Counted from the stretch's first letter, positions 17,449 through 26,676 are shown. The stretch is DNA of 64,000 bases from Pseudoxanthomonas spadix (GCF_003703395.1 NZ_RDQN01000004.1:124001-188000); one strand, 5' to 3'. Translations and numbers: made by a program. Notes: generated from the letters alone by a model not told the origin.

Positions 17449-18706
17449 CGGGCAGCTTGGGATGGGAGTAGGGCGCCCTGGCCGGAAACATCCGATCCGC
17501 CGCCCGGGCCAGTTCGGCATCGCCGGACAGGGCTGCCTCGCGCAGTGCGGAGGTGGGCGGGTGCAGCAGCCGGTTGGTCAGGGTGTGGGCCAGGAATTCC
17601 AGCACCTGGGCCGGGTCGCGGCCGTTGGCCAGCTGGGCCTGGGCCTTGCCCAGCACCTCCTGGCGGGCGGCATCGCCATAGGCACGCAGGCGCTTGAGCG
17701 GCTCCTGGCGGCTGCCGGCCTGCAGGACGTCCACGAAACGGGCGACCTGCAGGTCGATGAGGGTCTCGGCCTCGTCGGCCGCTTCGCGCCGGCTGCGGCG
17801 GTTGTCCTCCACTGCCCGCTCCAGGTCGTCGACCGTATACAGATAGGCATCGTCCAGCTCGGCCACGCTGGCCTCGATGTCGCGCGGCACGGCCAGGTCG
17901 AACAGCATCATCGGCTTGTGCCGGCGGCGCTTGAGGGCCTGGGCGACCTGGGCACAGGCGATGACCGGTTCGCGCGCGGCGGTGGCCGAGAACACCACAT
18001 CGGCCTCGGCCAGGTGGCGGTCCAGTTCGGTCAACGGCAGGGCCACCCCGCCGTGGCGGCTAGCCAGCGCCTGGGCATGGCTCAGGGTGCGGTTGGCCAC
18101 CAGCAGGCGCCGGACCTTGGCCTGGCTCAGGTGGCGGGCGGCCAGCTCGATGGTCTCGCCGGCGCCAACCAGCAGCACGGTCGAGTCACTCAGCCGGGCG
18201 AACGCATTCTGCGCCAGCCGCACCGCGGTGGACGCCACCGAGACCGGGTTGGCGCCTACGCGGGTATCGGTGCGGACACGCTTGGCCACGGCGAAGGCCT
18301 GCTGGAACAACCGGTCCAGCCGGTTGCCCAGCGCCTGGTGCCGGCGCGCCAGCACCCAGGCATCCTTCACCTGGCCCAGGATCTGCGGTTCGCCCAGCAC
18401 CATCGAATCCAGCCCCGTCGCCACGCGGAACAGGTGGCGTACGGCTTCGGCATCGCGGTGGCGATACAGATAGGTGTCCAGGCCTTCGCCATGGGTGGCC
18501 AGCCACTGCACCAGCGGGGCGGCGTCCTCGGCCACCGCATACAGCTCGGTGCGGTTGCAGGTGGACAGCAGCGCCGCTTCGCTCACCTGCGGCAGGGCGC
18601 GCAGGGCGCCAAGCGCCTGCGGCAGCGCTTCGCCGGCAAAGGCCACCCGTTCGCGCAGGCTGACCGGCGCGGTCTGGTGGTTCAGTCCGAGGACCCACAA
18701 CGTCAT
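17426..18706 (-). CDS. hemA: glutamyl-tRNA reductase
   Basis: A 426-residue enzyme that reduces glutamyl-tRNA to glutamate-1-semialdehyde, the first committed step of tetrapyrrole synthesis. The nucleophilic cysteine is C50 in [13 protein letters not shown]. The tRNA-recognition region [17 protein letters not shown] (98-114) and the NADPH-binding [10 protein letters not shown] (181-190) are intact, and a C-terminal dimerisation helix follows. A short divergent spacer separates it from the TPR gene on the other strand. It is followed by prfA. Confidence 0.96.
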
Positions 18707-18772
18707 TTTTCGGGGCTTGCGCTAAGCTGCTGGCTGTCTGTTGCCCGCCATTTTACGGCCCGGTTCCCCCTA

Positions 18773-20455
18773 ATGCCTGCAAAGATGCGTTTTGCCCCGT
18801 TGTTGTTGCTGATCGTGGCCGGTTTCGCGTCATCTGCAGGGGTCCTGGCCCGGCAACCATCGGCCCGGGTGGGGACCGGCGGCATCCTTGAACCGGTCAT
18901 GGCCGGCGAATTTTCCCTGCAGGCCGGCAAGCTGGCAGAAGCCTCGCGCCTGTACCTGCAGGCGGCCGAAGCCGGCCAGGACGTGGGCCTGGCCGAACTG
19001 GCCACCCGCATTTCGCTGCTGGCCAACCAGGACGACAATGCCACCCGCGCGCTGCAGCTATGGAAGCAGCGCGCCCCCGAATCGCTGGCCATGCGTGCCG
19101 CCCAGGCGACCCTGGCGCTGCGTCAGGGGCGCGAGCGCGTGGCCCGGCGCGAACTGGAATCGCTGCTGCGCGACCCTGATCCGCAGGCCTGGCGTTACGC
19201 ACTGATCGCGCTGGGCAGTGGCGGCCGCGACCCGGCCCGCTCGGCCAAGCTGTTGGGCCAGCTGCTGGACGACAATGCGCTGCCCAACGACCTCAACGTG
19301 TGGCTGGCGTTCGGCGGCCTGGCCCAGTCGCTGGACCAGCCGGCGTTGGCCGAACGCATCGTCGGCGAGGTCATCCAGAGCTTCCCGGTCAATCCGCGCG
19401 TGTCGCTGCTGCACGCCAGCCAGCTGCGCCAGGCCGGCAAGACCGAGCAGGCCCGTCAGGTGCTGGAAAGCCTGCAACGGCAGGCTGCCGCTGATCCCAA
19501 CGTGCGCCTGGGCACGGCCGCCGAGTTCGACGCGCTGGGCCTGCCGGTACAGGCTGCCCAGGTGTTGGCCCAGGGTCCGCAGGACACCCGCAGCTACGGC
19601 CTGCGCGCCTCGCTGCTGGCCAAGGCCGACGACAGCGCCGCCCTGGCCCGGCTCTACGACGAGGTCAAGGCGGCCAGTGCGGCCGGCCAGGATCCGGCCC
19701 GGCGCCTGCTGCTGGGCCAGATCGCCGAATACCTCAAGCGCTTCAAGGACGCGCTGGACTGGTATCAGGGTGTCGCCGGCGACGAGCACCGGGTCGAAGC
19801 ACGCCTGCGTGCGGCCAACGTGCTGTTCCAGCTGGACCGCAAGCCGGAGGCTTTTGAGCTGGTCCACGCCCTGCAGGCCGACGCCAGCGTCGATGACGAC
19901 GCCCGTCGCGACGCCTACCTGCTCGAGGCCGACCTGCGCCGCAAGAATGACGACGATCCCGGCGAACTGGACGCCCTGGCCCGTGGTCTGGCCGCCTATC
20001 CGGACGACAACGCCCTGTTGTATGCGCGTGGCCTGGCCTGGGAACGGCGCGACCGCATCGACCGCGCCGAGGCCGACCTGCGCCGGGTGCTGGTGACCGA
20101 TCCGACCAATACCGCCGCGCTCAACGCGCTGGGCTACACCCTGGCCGACCGCACCGACCGCTACACCGAGGCGCTGGAGCTGATCGAGCGTGCCCGCGCC
20201 GCCGCGCCGGATGAACCTGCGATCCTGGACAGCTATGGCTGGGTGCTCTACCGGATGGGCCGCAAGGAAGAGGCGCTGGTCCAGCTGCGCCGCGCCTTCA
20301 CCCTGATGAAGGACCCGGAGATCGCCGCCCACCTGGGCCAGGTGCTGTGGGAGCAGGGCCACAAGGACGAGGCGCGTCGCTACTTTGATCAGGCGCGCAA
20401 GCTGGATCCGGAGAACCGCTCGCTGCGCCGCGCGCTGGAACAGACCGGCGCATGA
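18773..20455 (+). CDS. exported tetratricopeptide-repeat protein
   Basis: A 560-residue protein with a signal peptide (1-28, MRFAPLLLLIVAGFASSAGVLA) and a body of tetratricopeptide-like helical hairpins. The C-terminal repeats are clearest (ALNALGYTLADRTDRYTEAL, ILDSYGWVLYRMGRKEEALV, HLGQVLWEQGHKDEARRYF). It matches the position and type of the conserved TPR gene found between hemA and lolB in Pseudomonas and relatives, which probably acts in the cell envelope. Starts at 18773 and 18785 are both possible. The lolB ATG overlaps its stop, so lolB and ispE follow in one operon. Confidence 0.85.
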   Translation: MPAKMRFAPLLLLIVAGFASSAGVLARQPSARVGTGGILEPVMAGEFSLQAGKLAEASRLYLQAAEAGQDVGLAELATRISLLANQDDNATRALQLWKQRAPESLAMRAAQATLALRQGRERVARRELESLLRDPDPQAWRYALIALGSGGRDPARSAKLLGQLLDDNALPNDLNVWLAFGGLAQSLDQPALAERIVGEVIQSFPVNPRVSLLHASQLRQAGKTEQARQVLESLQRQAAADPNVRLGTAAEFDALGLPVQAAQVLAQGPQDTRSYGLRASLLAKADDSAALARLYDEVKAASAAGQDPARRLLLGQIAEYLKRFKDALDWYQGVAGDEHRVEARLRAANVLFQLDRKPEAFELVHALQADASVDDDARRDAYLLEADLRRKNDDDPGELDALARGLAAYPDDNALLYARGLAWERRDRIDRAEADLRRVLVTDPTNTAALNALGYTLADRTDRYTEALELIERARAAAPDEPAILDSYGWVLYRMGRKEEALVQLRRAFTLMKDPEIAAHLGQVLWEQGHKDEARRYFDQARKLDPENRSLRRALEQTGA

Positions 20456-21108
20456 ACCGTTGCCTGGGTCGGGCGCTCGCGCTGCTGGCCGTGGTCCTGC
20501 TGGCGGGCTGCGTCGGGACTTCGGTGCGCAAGCCCCTGCCGTCGGCGGTCGATGTCGCGACCGCCGCGCAGGCCCAGGCTGCACGGGTCCAATGGCTGGA
20601 CGCGCATCGCGACTGGTCGCTGCAGGGTCGGGTGGCGATCCGGCGCGCGGACAAGGGCGGCAGCGGGCGCCTGGACTGGACCCAGCGCGGGGATTGTTTC
20701 GAGGTCTCGCTCAGCGCGCCGGTCACCCGCCAGAGCTGGCGTCTGACCGGCGATGCCGCCGAGGTGGTGCTGGAGGGTCTGGATGGCGGTCCGCGTCGCG
20801 GCGCCGACGCCGGTCAGTTGCTGCTGGAGGCCACCGGCTGGGAAATCCCGGTGCAGGCACTGGCTTTCTGGGTGCGCGGCCAGGCCGCGCCGGGGCTGCC
20901 GCAAGCCATCATTGAACAAGCCATCATTGAATATGGCGCGGACGGCTACTTGTCTGCGCTGCGCCAGGGCGGTTGGCGCATCACCTACACCGACTGGCGG
21001 CCTGCCGCCGGCGAGGTGCCGGCGATGCCGGCGCGGGTCGAGGCCGAACGTGGCGATTCGCGCGTGCGCCTGATCATCGACGGCTGGCGGACCGGCGCGG
21101 CGCCATGA
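20452..21108 (+). CDS. lolB: outer-membrane lipoprotein receptor LolB
   Basis: A 218-residue lipoprotein that receives lipoproteins from LolA and inserts them in the outer membrane. Its own lipobox is LLAGC (Cys20). The [29 protein letters not shown] and [16 protein letters not shown] blocks are typical. Residues from [10 protein letters not shown] come from a perfect 15-bp tandem duplication (20902-20931), which lengthens the protein by five residues compared with a single copy. Both neighbours overlap it by ATGA, placing it in an operon with the TPR gene and ispE. Confidence 0.92.
   Translation: MNRCLGRALALLAVVLLAGCVGTSVRKPLPSAVDVATAAQAQAARVQWLDAHRDWSLQGRVAIRRADKGGSGRLDWTQRGDCFEVSLSAPVTRQSWRLTGDAAEVVLEGLDGGPRRGADAGQLLLEATGWEIPVQALAFWVRGQAAPGLPQAIIEQAIIEYGADGYLSALRQGGWRITYTDWRPAAGEVPAMPARVEAERGDSRVRLIIDGWRTGAAP
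20902..20931 (+). repeat. in-frame 15-bp tandem duplication inside lolB
   Basis: The 15 bases CAAGCCATCATTGAA occur twice without interruption (20902-20916 and 20917-20931), encoding QAIIE twice. The stretch is noticeably richer in A and T than the rest of the gene. Confidence 0.95.
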
Positions 21109-21989
21109 GCGGCCCGTCGATGCCCGGCGCCTGGTCATGGTGGCCGGCACCGGCCAAACTGAACCTGTGCCTGCGCATCATCGGCCGCCGCGCGGACGGC
21201 TATCACGACCTGCAGAGCGCCTTTCGCCTGCTGGACTGGGGGGATCGGGTGGGCATCCGGGTGCGTGCCGATGGCGTGGTCAGCCGCGTCGGCACCTCGG
21301 TGGCCGGTGTTGCCGAGGCCGACGACCTGCTGGTTCGGGCCGCGTTGCTACTTCAGGAGCATGCAAACGTCGCCCAAGGTGCGGACATCTGCGTCGAAAA
21401 ACGGATCCCGGCCGGCGGCGGCCTCGGTGGCGGCTCGTCCAATGCGGCCACCGTCCTGCGCGTGCTGGACCGGCTGTGGGGCCTGGAGCTTGGCGAAGAC
21501 GCCCTGGCCGGGCTGGGCCTGGCGCTGGGCGCGGACGTGCCGGTGTTCGTGCGCGGCCGCAACGCCTGGGCCGAGGGCGTGGGCGAACGGCTCACCCCGC
21601 TGGACCTGCCGCCGGCCTGGTATGTGCTGGTCGACCCCGGTATCCACGTGGCCACCGCCCGCCTGTTTGCCTCGCCGGATTTGACGCGCACTGCCGCACC
21701 CGTGAAAATAGCCGACTTCCTTTCTGGATCGGTGCCCGACAACGTGTTCGAGCCGGTGCTGCGACGTCGTGAGCCTGCCATCGAAGCGGCGTTGGCCACA
21801 CTCTCGCGCATCGGGACGCCACGGCTGACGGGGACCGGTAGCGGTTGTTTCGTGGAGTTCGCAAGCCTTCAGGCCGCCCAGGCCGGATTGGCGCTGCTGC
21901 CTGCGGACCTGCGCGGCTGGGTGGTGGCAGGTGCGGCCCGTTCGCCCCTGCTCGAGGCCCTGGAAGGGAAGGCGCAGCACACCAACTGA
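21105..21989 (+). CDS. ispE: 4-diphosphocytidyl-2-C-methyl-D-erythritol kinase
   Basis: A 294-residue GHMP-family kinase of the MEP isoprenoid pathway. [12 protein letters not shown] (14-25) forms the substrate site. [17 protein letters not shown] (102-118) is the ATP-binding glycine-rich loop, and [11 protein letters not shown] near the C-terminus is the third GHMP motif. The ATG at 21105 overlaps the lolB stop; a Met six codons in is an alternative. It is the last gene before tRNA-Gln, with only five bases between. Confidence 0.94.
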   Translation: MSGPSMPGAWSWWPAPAKLNLCLRIIGRRADGYHDLQSAFRLLDWGDRVGIRVRADGVVSRVGTSVAGVAEADDLLVRAALLLQEHANVAQGADICVEKRIPAGGGLGGGSSNAATVLRVLDRLWGLELGEDALAGLGLALGADVPVFVRGRNAWAEGVGERLTPLDLPPAWYVLVDPGIHVATARLFASPDLTRTAAPVKIADFLSGSVPDNVFEPVLRRREPAIEAALATLSRIGTPRLTGTGSGCFVEFASLQAAQAGLALLPADLRGWVVAGAARSPLLEALEGKAQHTN

Positions 21990-21994
21990 TTCAC

Positions 21995-22072
21995 TGGGGC
22001 GTCGCCAAGCGGCCTAAGGCACCGGGTTTTGATCCCGGCATTTCGCAGGTTCGAATCCTGCCGCCCCAGCCA
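21995..22072 (+). tRNA. tRNA-Gln (TTG)
   Basis: The acceptor strands TGGGGCG (21995-22001) and CGCCCCA (22062-22068) pair fully. The anticodon arm CCGGG / CCCGG encloses loop TTTTGAT with anticodon TTG at 22029-22031. The T-arm carries GGTTCGAATCC, and the encoded G-CCA end is present. It is sandwiched between ispE and prs as in other gammaproteobacteria, and probably processed from their transcript. Confidence 0.96.
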
Positions 22073-22138
22073 GTCCCCTCCGTGCGCGAAAGGACCCGCG
22101 TAGCGTTCAGCCCACAGCAGTCCATCGAGATTCCCCAC

Positions 22139-23098
22139 GTGCAAGACGAACGCAGCCTGCTGGTCTTTTCCGGCAACGCCAACAAGCCCCTGGCCCAGAG
22201 CATCTGCCGTGAACTCGGCGTGCGTCCAGGCAAGGCGATGGTCTCGCATTTCTCCGACGGCGAAGTCCAGGTGGAGATCGAGGAGAACGTCCGCCGCCAG
22301 GAGGTGTTCGTGATCCAGCCGACCTGTGCACCGTCGGCCGAGCACCTGATGGAACTGCTGGTGATCATCGACGCGCTCAAGCGTGCCAGCGCCGCCAGCG
22401 TGACCGCGGTGGTGCCGTACTTCGGCTACTCGCGCCAGGACCGCCGGCTGCGTTCCTCGCGGGTGCCGATCACGGCCAAGGTCGCGGCCAAGATGTTCAG
22501 CGCGGTCAATGCCGACCGGGTGCTGACCGTGGACCTGCACGCCGACCAGATCCAGGGGTTCTTCGATATCCCGGTCGACAACGTGTATGCCTCGCCGCTG
22601 CTGCTGGCCGACATCTGGCGCGCCTACGGCACCGAGAACATGGTGGTGGTCTCGCCGGACGTGGGCGGCGTGGTCCGGGCCCGGGCGGTGGCCAAGCGCC
22701 TGGACGATGCGGACCTGGCGATCATCGACAAGCGCCGCCCGCGCGCCAACGTGGCCACGGTGATGAACATCATCGGTGACGTGGAAGGCAAGGCCTGCGT
22801 GCTGGTGGACGATATCGTCGATACCGCCGGCACCCTGTGCGCCGCGGCCGCGGCACTGAAGGAGCGCGGGGCGACCAAGGTGGCCGCCTACTGCACCCAT
22901 CCGGTGCTGTCCGGCCCGGCCGTGGACAACCTCAACAGGTCCGCGCTGGACGAGCTGGTGGTCACCGACACGATCCCGCTGTCGCCGGCCGCCGCGGCCT
23001 GCGCCACGATCCGCCAGCTGTCGGTGGCCGGAATGCTGGCCGAGACCATCCGCCGCATCGCCTTCGGCGAATCGGTCAGCTCGCTGTACGTGGATTGA
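22139..23098 (+). CDS. prs: ribose-phosphate pyrophosphokinase
   Basis: A 319-residue enzyme that makes PRPP from ribose 5-phosphate and ATP for nucleotide, histidine and tryptophan synthesis. Seen are [15 protein letters not shown] (38-52), [11 protein letters not shown] (93-103), the metal-binding [18 protein letters not shown] (131-148) and the PRPP loop [13 protein letters not shown] (221-233). I chose the GTG at 22139 (residues [15 protein letters not shown]) because it gives the standard length and N-terminus; the frame is open upstream through the tRNA gene. It lies between tRNA-Gln and rplY. Confidence 0.94.
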   Translation: MQDERSLLVFSGNANKPLAQSICRELGVRPGKAMVSHFSDGEVQVEIEENVRRQEVFVIQPTCAPSAEHLMELLVIIDALKRASAASVTAVVPYFGYSRQDRRLRSSRVPITAKVAAKMFSAVNADRVLTVDLHADQIQGFFDIPVDNVYASPLLLADIWRAYGTENMVVVSPDVGGVVRARAVAKRLDDADLAIIDKRRPRANVATVMNIIGDVEGKACVLVDDIVDTAGTLCAAAAALKERGATKVAAYCTHPVLSGPAVDNLNRSALDELVVTDTIPLSPAAAACATIRQLSVAGMLAETIRRIAFGESVSSLYVD

Positions 23099-23144
23099 TC
23101 ATGCGTTTTCGGGTGGTCGCCAGGTCGGCGAGCACCCGGCACGG

Positions 23145-23190
23145 CTCTTCTGGTCGCGGAAGAGTCGCATCGCCGCCGCGAGGCGGTTTT
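23145..23190 (+). promoter_or_regulatory. two adjacent hairpins between prs and rplY
   Basis: CTCTTC (23145-23150) pairs with GAAGAG (23159-23164). CCGCC (23173-23177) pairs with GGCGG (23182-23186), followed by TTTT. The second looks like a short terminator for prs. Together they form a structured leader before rplY, a gene that in E. coli is autogenously controlled through its 5' untranslated region. Confidence 0.5.
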
Positions 23191-23213
23191 ACTCAACCAA
23201 AGAAGTGAAAAAA

Positions 23214-23873
23214 ATGGCCAAGACACATCAAATCAAGGTGGAGCGCCGCGCAGACGAGGGGAAGGGTGCGAGCCGCCGCCTGCGTCGCGCCGGTAGCGTC
23301 CCCGCCATCGTCTACGGTGGCGAACTCAAGCCGGTCAGTATCCAGCTCAACCACAACGAAGTCTGGACCGCCAGCCAGCACGACTGGTTCTACTCGTCGA
23401 TCCTGGACCTGAGCCTCAATGGCGACGTGCAGAAGGTGCTGCTGCGTGACATGCAGCGCCATCCGTTCAAGCAGCAGATCCTGCACCTGGACTTCCAGCG
23501 CGTGAACGACAGGGAAACCCTGCGCACCGCCGTGCCGCTGCACTTCCTGAACCAGGAAACCTCGCCGGCCGGCAAGTCGTCCGAGGTGGTCATCACCCAC
23601 GAACTGAACGAAGTGGTGGTCGAATGCCTGCCGGCCGACCTGCCCGAGTTCATCGAGGTCGACCTGGGCAACATGGCCCAGGGCGATGTGATCCACCTGT
23701 CCGAGCTGAAGCTGCCCAAGGGCGTGGAGATTCCTGAGCTGAAGCTGGGCAAGGAACACGATACGGCCGTGGTCATCGCCAAGTTCGCCAAGGTCGAGGA
23801 AGAGCCGGAAGCCGAAGGCGGCATCGCCGAAGTCCCGGCCGCCAAGGTGGCCAAGGACGAGAGCCAGAAGTGA
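23214..23873 (+). CDS. rplY: 50S ribosomal protein L25 (Ctc long form)
   Basis: A 219-residue protein. The N-terminal domain binds 5S rRNA (MAKTHQIKVERRADEGKGAS, GSVPAIVYGG). The C-terminal Ctc/TL5 extension (HFLNQETSPAGKSS, VECLPADLPEFIEVDL) makes it the long form, unlike the 94-residue E. coli L25. It ends in an acidic tail. The ATG at 23214 is chosen over a GTG three codons upstream. It is followed by pth and ychF, the usual order. Confidence 0.95.
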   Translation: MAKTHQIKVERRADEGKGASRRLRRAGSVPAIVYGGELKPVSIQLNHNEVWTASQHDWFYSSILDLSLNGDVQKVLLRDMQRHPFKQQILHLDFQRVNDRETLRTAVPLHFLNQETSPAGKSSEVVITHELNEVVVECLPADLPEFIEVDLGNMAQGDVIHLSELKLPKGVEIPELKLGKEHDTAVVIAKFAKVEEEPEAEGGIAEVPAAKVAKDESQK

Positions 23874-23930
23874 TCCAGCCCCTCCGCGCTGGCTGATGTC
23901 GGCGCGGGGGAGTCGGATCCAACCGCTTGC

Positions 23931-24542
23931 ATGGAAGGCGTACGCCTCATCGTCGGGCTGGGCAATCCTGGACCCGAATACGCGCGGACCCGGCATAACG
24001 CCGGGTTCCGTTTTGTGGACGCCCTGGCCCTGCAGCAAGGCGCACGGTTTGCGCCGGAGGCCAAGGTGTTCGGCGAAACCGCGCAAGTCGGCATCAACGG
24101 CCAGACGGTACGACTGCTCAAGCCGTCGACCTACATGAACCTGTCGGGCAAGTCGGTCGCCGCCGCGCTGCGGTTCTGGAAGCTCCAGCCCGAACAGGCG
24201 CTGCTGGCACACGACGAACTGGACCTGCCCGCGGGCGTGGCCCGGTTGAAATTCGATGGCGGACACGGCGGCCAGAATGGCCTGCGCGACACCATGCAGC
24301 TGCTGGGGCATGGGCGCTTTGGGCGCCTGCGCATCGGCATCGGCCATCCCGGCCACAAGGACAAGGTCACCGGCTGGGTGCTGGGCCGTCCGGGCGCCGA
24401 GGACGAGATCCTGATCGGGCGCGCGATCGAGTCGGCACTGGAGGTGCTGCCGCTGGCGGTCTCGGGTGATTTCAACGAGGCGATGAAACGGCTGCATACA
24501 GCCGGGACTCTGGGCTCGGGACTCGGCACTGGGAAGAGATGA
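23931..24542 (+). CDS. pth: peptidyl-tRNA hydrolase
   Basis: A 203-residue enzyme that frees peptides from peptidyl-tRNA dropped by the ribosome. The active site is intact: GLGNPGPEYARTRHNAGF with the catalytic histidine (His22), KPSTYMNLSGKS, HDELDLPAGVARLKF with the catalytic aspartate, and GGHGGQNGLRD. The normal family end is near MKRLHT. The last dozen residues (AGTLGSGLGTGKR) are translated from a GGGACTC-type repeat arm, so the tail seems repeat-derived and nonessential. Confidence 0.94.
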   Translation: MEGVRLIVGLGNPGPEYARTRHNAGFRFVDALALQQGARFAPEAKVFGETAQVGINGQTVRLLKPSTYMNLSGKSVAAALRFWKLQPEQALLAHDELDLPAGVARLKFDGGHGGQNGLRDTMQLLGHGRFGRLRIGIGHPGHKDKVTGWVLGRPGAEDEILIGRAIESALEVLPLAVSGDFNEAMKRLHTAGTLGSGLGTGKR

Positions 24543-24660
24543 ACCCTGGGCGTGTGCTGTCACCCGGTTTTACTTTGAACATAGGATTGCTGCGAATGAA
24601 CGTGCAAGAGCGCCGTGGTTTGGCAAGTCCCGGGTCCCGGGTCCCGAGTCCCGGAGACCG
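24503..24660. repeat. palindromic GGGACTC/GAGTCCC repeat arms at the pth end and before ychF
   Basis: The words GGGACTC and CGGGACTCGG in the last codons of pth (about 24503-24528) are inverted relative to CCCGGGTCCC and CGAGTCCCGG at about 24632-24655, just before ychF. The two arms enclose about 100 bases. They resemble the repeat elements at 36681 and 44418. Confidence 0.6.
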
Positions 24661-24662
24661 TC

Positions 24663-25754
24663 ATGGGAATTAAATGCGGCATCGTGGGCCTGCCGAACGT
24701 CGGCAAGTCGACCCTCTTCAACGCGCTGACCAAGGCCGGCATCGCCGCGGCCAACTTCCCGTTCTGCACCATCGAACCCAACGTGGGCATCGTGCCGGTG
24801 CCCGATCCGCGGCTGAAGGCGCTGGCCGAGATCGTCAAGCCGCACAGGGTGGTGCCCACGGCAGTGGAGTTCGTCGACATTGCCGGCCTGGTGGCCGGCG
24901 CGGCCAGCGGCGAGGGCCTGGGCAACAAGTTCCTCTCGCATATCCGCGAAGTCGATGCGATCGCCCACGTGGTGCGCTGCTTCGAGAACGACGACGTGAT
25001 CCACGTCAATAACAAGGTCGACCCGATCTCGGACATCGAGACCATCGATACCGAGCTGGCCCTGGCCGACCTTGACAGCGTGGAAAAGGCGCTCAACCGC
25101 GCCGAACGCAGCGCCAAGGGCGGGGACAAGGAAGCGGCCGCACGCAAGCCGGTGCTGGCCAGGCTGCAGGCCGCGCTCAACGACGGCATCCCCGCCCGCC
25201 GCGCGGGCCTGGACGAGGAACAAAGGGCGCTGGTGCGCGATCTGTTCCTGCTGACCCTCAAGCCGGTGATGTACATCGCCAACGTGCTCGAGGACGGCTT
25301 CGAGAACAACCCGCACCTGGATGCCGTGCGCGCCCGCGCCGAGCAGGAAGGCGCGCGCGTGGTCCCGGTCTCGGCCGCGATCGAGGAAGAGCTGGCGCAG
25401 CTGGACGACGCCGACCGCGATGCCTTCCTGGCCGACCTGGGGCTGGAAGAGCCCGGCCTGAACCGGGTGATCTACGCCGCCTACCAGCTGCTGGGCCTGC
25501 AGACCTACTTCACCGCCGGAGTGCAGGAGGTGCGCGCGTGGACGGTCAAGGCCGGCTCGACCGCGCCCAAGGCGGCAGCGGTGATCCATACCGACTTCGA
25601 GAAGGGCTTCATCCGCGCCGAGACGATGAGCTACGACGATTTCATCAAGTACAAGGGTGAAGCCGGCTGCAAGGAAGCCGGGCGCCTGCGCCTGGAAGGC
25701 AAGGACTACAAGGTGCAGGAAGGTGACATCCTGCATTTCCGCTTCAACGTGTGA
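24663..25754 (+). CDS. ychF: redox-regulated ribosome-associated ATPase YchF
   Basis: A 363-residue Obg-family protein that binds ATP in preference to GTP because its G4 motif is altered. The P-loop is [15 protein letters not shown] (9-23), switch II is [20 protein letters not shown], and the C-terminal TGS domain contains [14 protein letters not shown] and [12 protein letters not shown]. The ATG at 24663 gives the conserved MGIKCGIVG start; the frame upstream is translated repeat DNA. It ends the conserved prs-rplY-pth-ychF block. Confidence 0.95.
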   Translation: MGIKCGIVGLPNVGKSTLFNALTKAGIAAANFPFCTIEPNVGIVPVPDPRLKALAEIVKPHRVVPTAVEFVDIAGLVAGAASGEGLGNKFLSHIREVDAIAHVVRCFENDDVIHVNNKVDPISDIETIDTELALADLDSVEKALNRAERSAKGGDKEAAARKPVLARLQAALNDGIPARRAGLDEEQRALVRDLFLLTLKPVMYIANVLEDGFENNPHLDAVRARAEQEGARVVPVSAAIEEELAQLDDADRDAFLADLGLEEPGLNRVIYAAYQLLGLQTYFTAGVQEVRAWTVKAGSTAPKAAAVIHTDFEKGFIRAETMSYDDFIKYKGEAGCKEAGRLRLEGKDYKVQEGDILHFRFNV

Positions 25755-25957
25755 GCGAATTCTGAGGCGCGCAGGACCCGCGTGGCCGGCGGCGCGGGTG
25801 CGGTGTGCGTTGGAACAAAGCCCGGGTGCTTCCCGTGACCGCACATGCCTGCCACAATGCGCGCCCTGCGATCGCACCGCCGCGGGCGGTCCTTGCAGCG
25901 GGCGGGTGCCAGATCCGGCGCGCCGGCCGTCTCGGGCAGGAAATCGGTGATTTGTCG

Positions 25958-25986
25958 TTGACAGGGCATGGATCTGGCGCCAGAAT
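25958..25986 (+). promoter_or_regulatory. sigma-70 promoter of the tRNA-Tyr operon
   Basis: TTGACA (25958-25963), a 17-base spacer and CAGAAT (25981-25986) followed by a GC-rich discriminator. The predicted start is about 45 bases before tRNA-Tyr. The rest of the 282-base gap after ychF shows no gene. Confidence 0.75.
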
Positions 25987-26036
25987 CTCCGGCTGTTTCA
26001 CCCCGGCCCCACCAGGTCGGGACCCCAGGCAGGATC

Positions 26037-26122
26037 GGAGGGATACCCAAGCGGCCAACGGGGGCAGACTGTAAATCTGCTGGCTTACGCCTTCGGTGGT
26101 TCGAATCCACCTCCCTCCACCA
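26037..26122 (+). tRNA. tRNA-Tyr (GTA)
   Basis: A class II tRNA of 86 bases with acceptor GGAGGGA / TCCCTCC, discriminator A and encoded CCA. The anticodon arm GCAGA / TCTGC holds anticodon GTA at 26071-26073. A long variable arm (about 26079-26097) precedes the T-arm GGTGGTTCGAATCCACC. Its last 18 bases are repeated three more times downstream. Confidence 0.97.
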
Positions 26123-26642
26123 AATTGCAGGATCCGGATGTGGCAGTTGCTGGCGATGTTCGGACAAGCGGAGCGCGAGGTGGGTGAGAACCGCCGAGTG
26201 GTTCGACAGAAGTCCCGAAGGGGCTTCTGAACGCACCGGAGGTGCGGCCCGGAGGGCGAGGGACGAAGTCCCGAGTCATCCACCTCCCTCCACCAAATTG
26301 CAGGATCCGGATGTGGCAGTTGCTGGCGATGTTCGGACAAGCGGAGCGCGAGGTGGGTGAGAACCGCCGAGTGGTTCGACAGAAGTCCCGAAGGGGCTTC
26401 TGAACGCACCGGAGGTGCGGCCCGGAGGGCGAGGGACGAAGTCCCGAGTCATCCACCTCCCTCCACCAAATTGCAGGATCCGGATGTGGCAGTTGCTGGC
26501 GATGTTCGGACAAGCGGAGCGCGAGGTGGGTGAGAACCGCCGAGTGGTTCGACAGAAGTCCCGAAGGGGCTTCTGAACGCACCGGAGGTGCGGCCCGGAG
26601 GGCGAGGGACGAAGTCCCGAGTCATCCACCTCCCTCCACCAA
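26105..26642 (+). repeat. three tandem 173-bp repeats carrying the tRNA-Tyr 3' end (rtT-like)
   Basis: A 173-bp unit is repeated three times, starting at 26105, 26278 and 26451. A fourth copy of the tRNA tail starts at 26624. Each unit begins with the last 18 bases of tRNA-Tyr (ATCCACCTCCCTCCACCA) and continues with about 155 bases; the copies look identical. Inside each unit are hairpins: AGAAGTCCC/GGGCTTCT, GCACC-GGA-GGTGC, GCCC-GGA-GGGC and GGGAC-GAA-GTCCC. The layout matches the E. coli tyrT locus, where about 178-bp repeats with a 19-bp tRNA tail give rise to the rtT RNA. No protein is likely, since 173 is not a multiple of three. Confidence 0.9.
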
Positions 26643-26676
26643 TTTCATCAGTTTTTCGTTGTTGCGGTATCCCGGC

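Noticed and set aside
25776-25799. Terminator for ychF: ACCCGCG / CGCGGGT stem at 25776-25799
   Set aside because: The loop is ten bases and GC-rich and no T-tract follows. In DNA of this composition such a stem is expected by chance.
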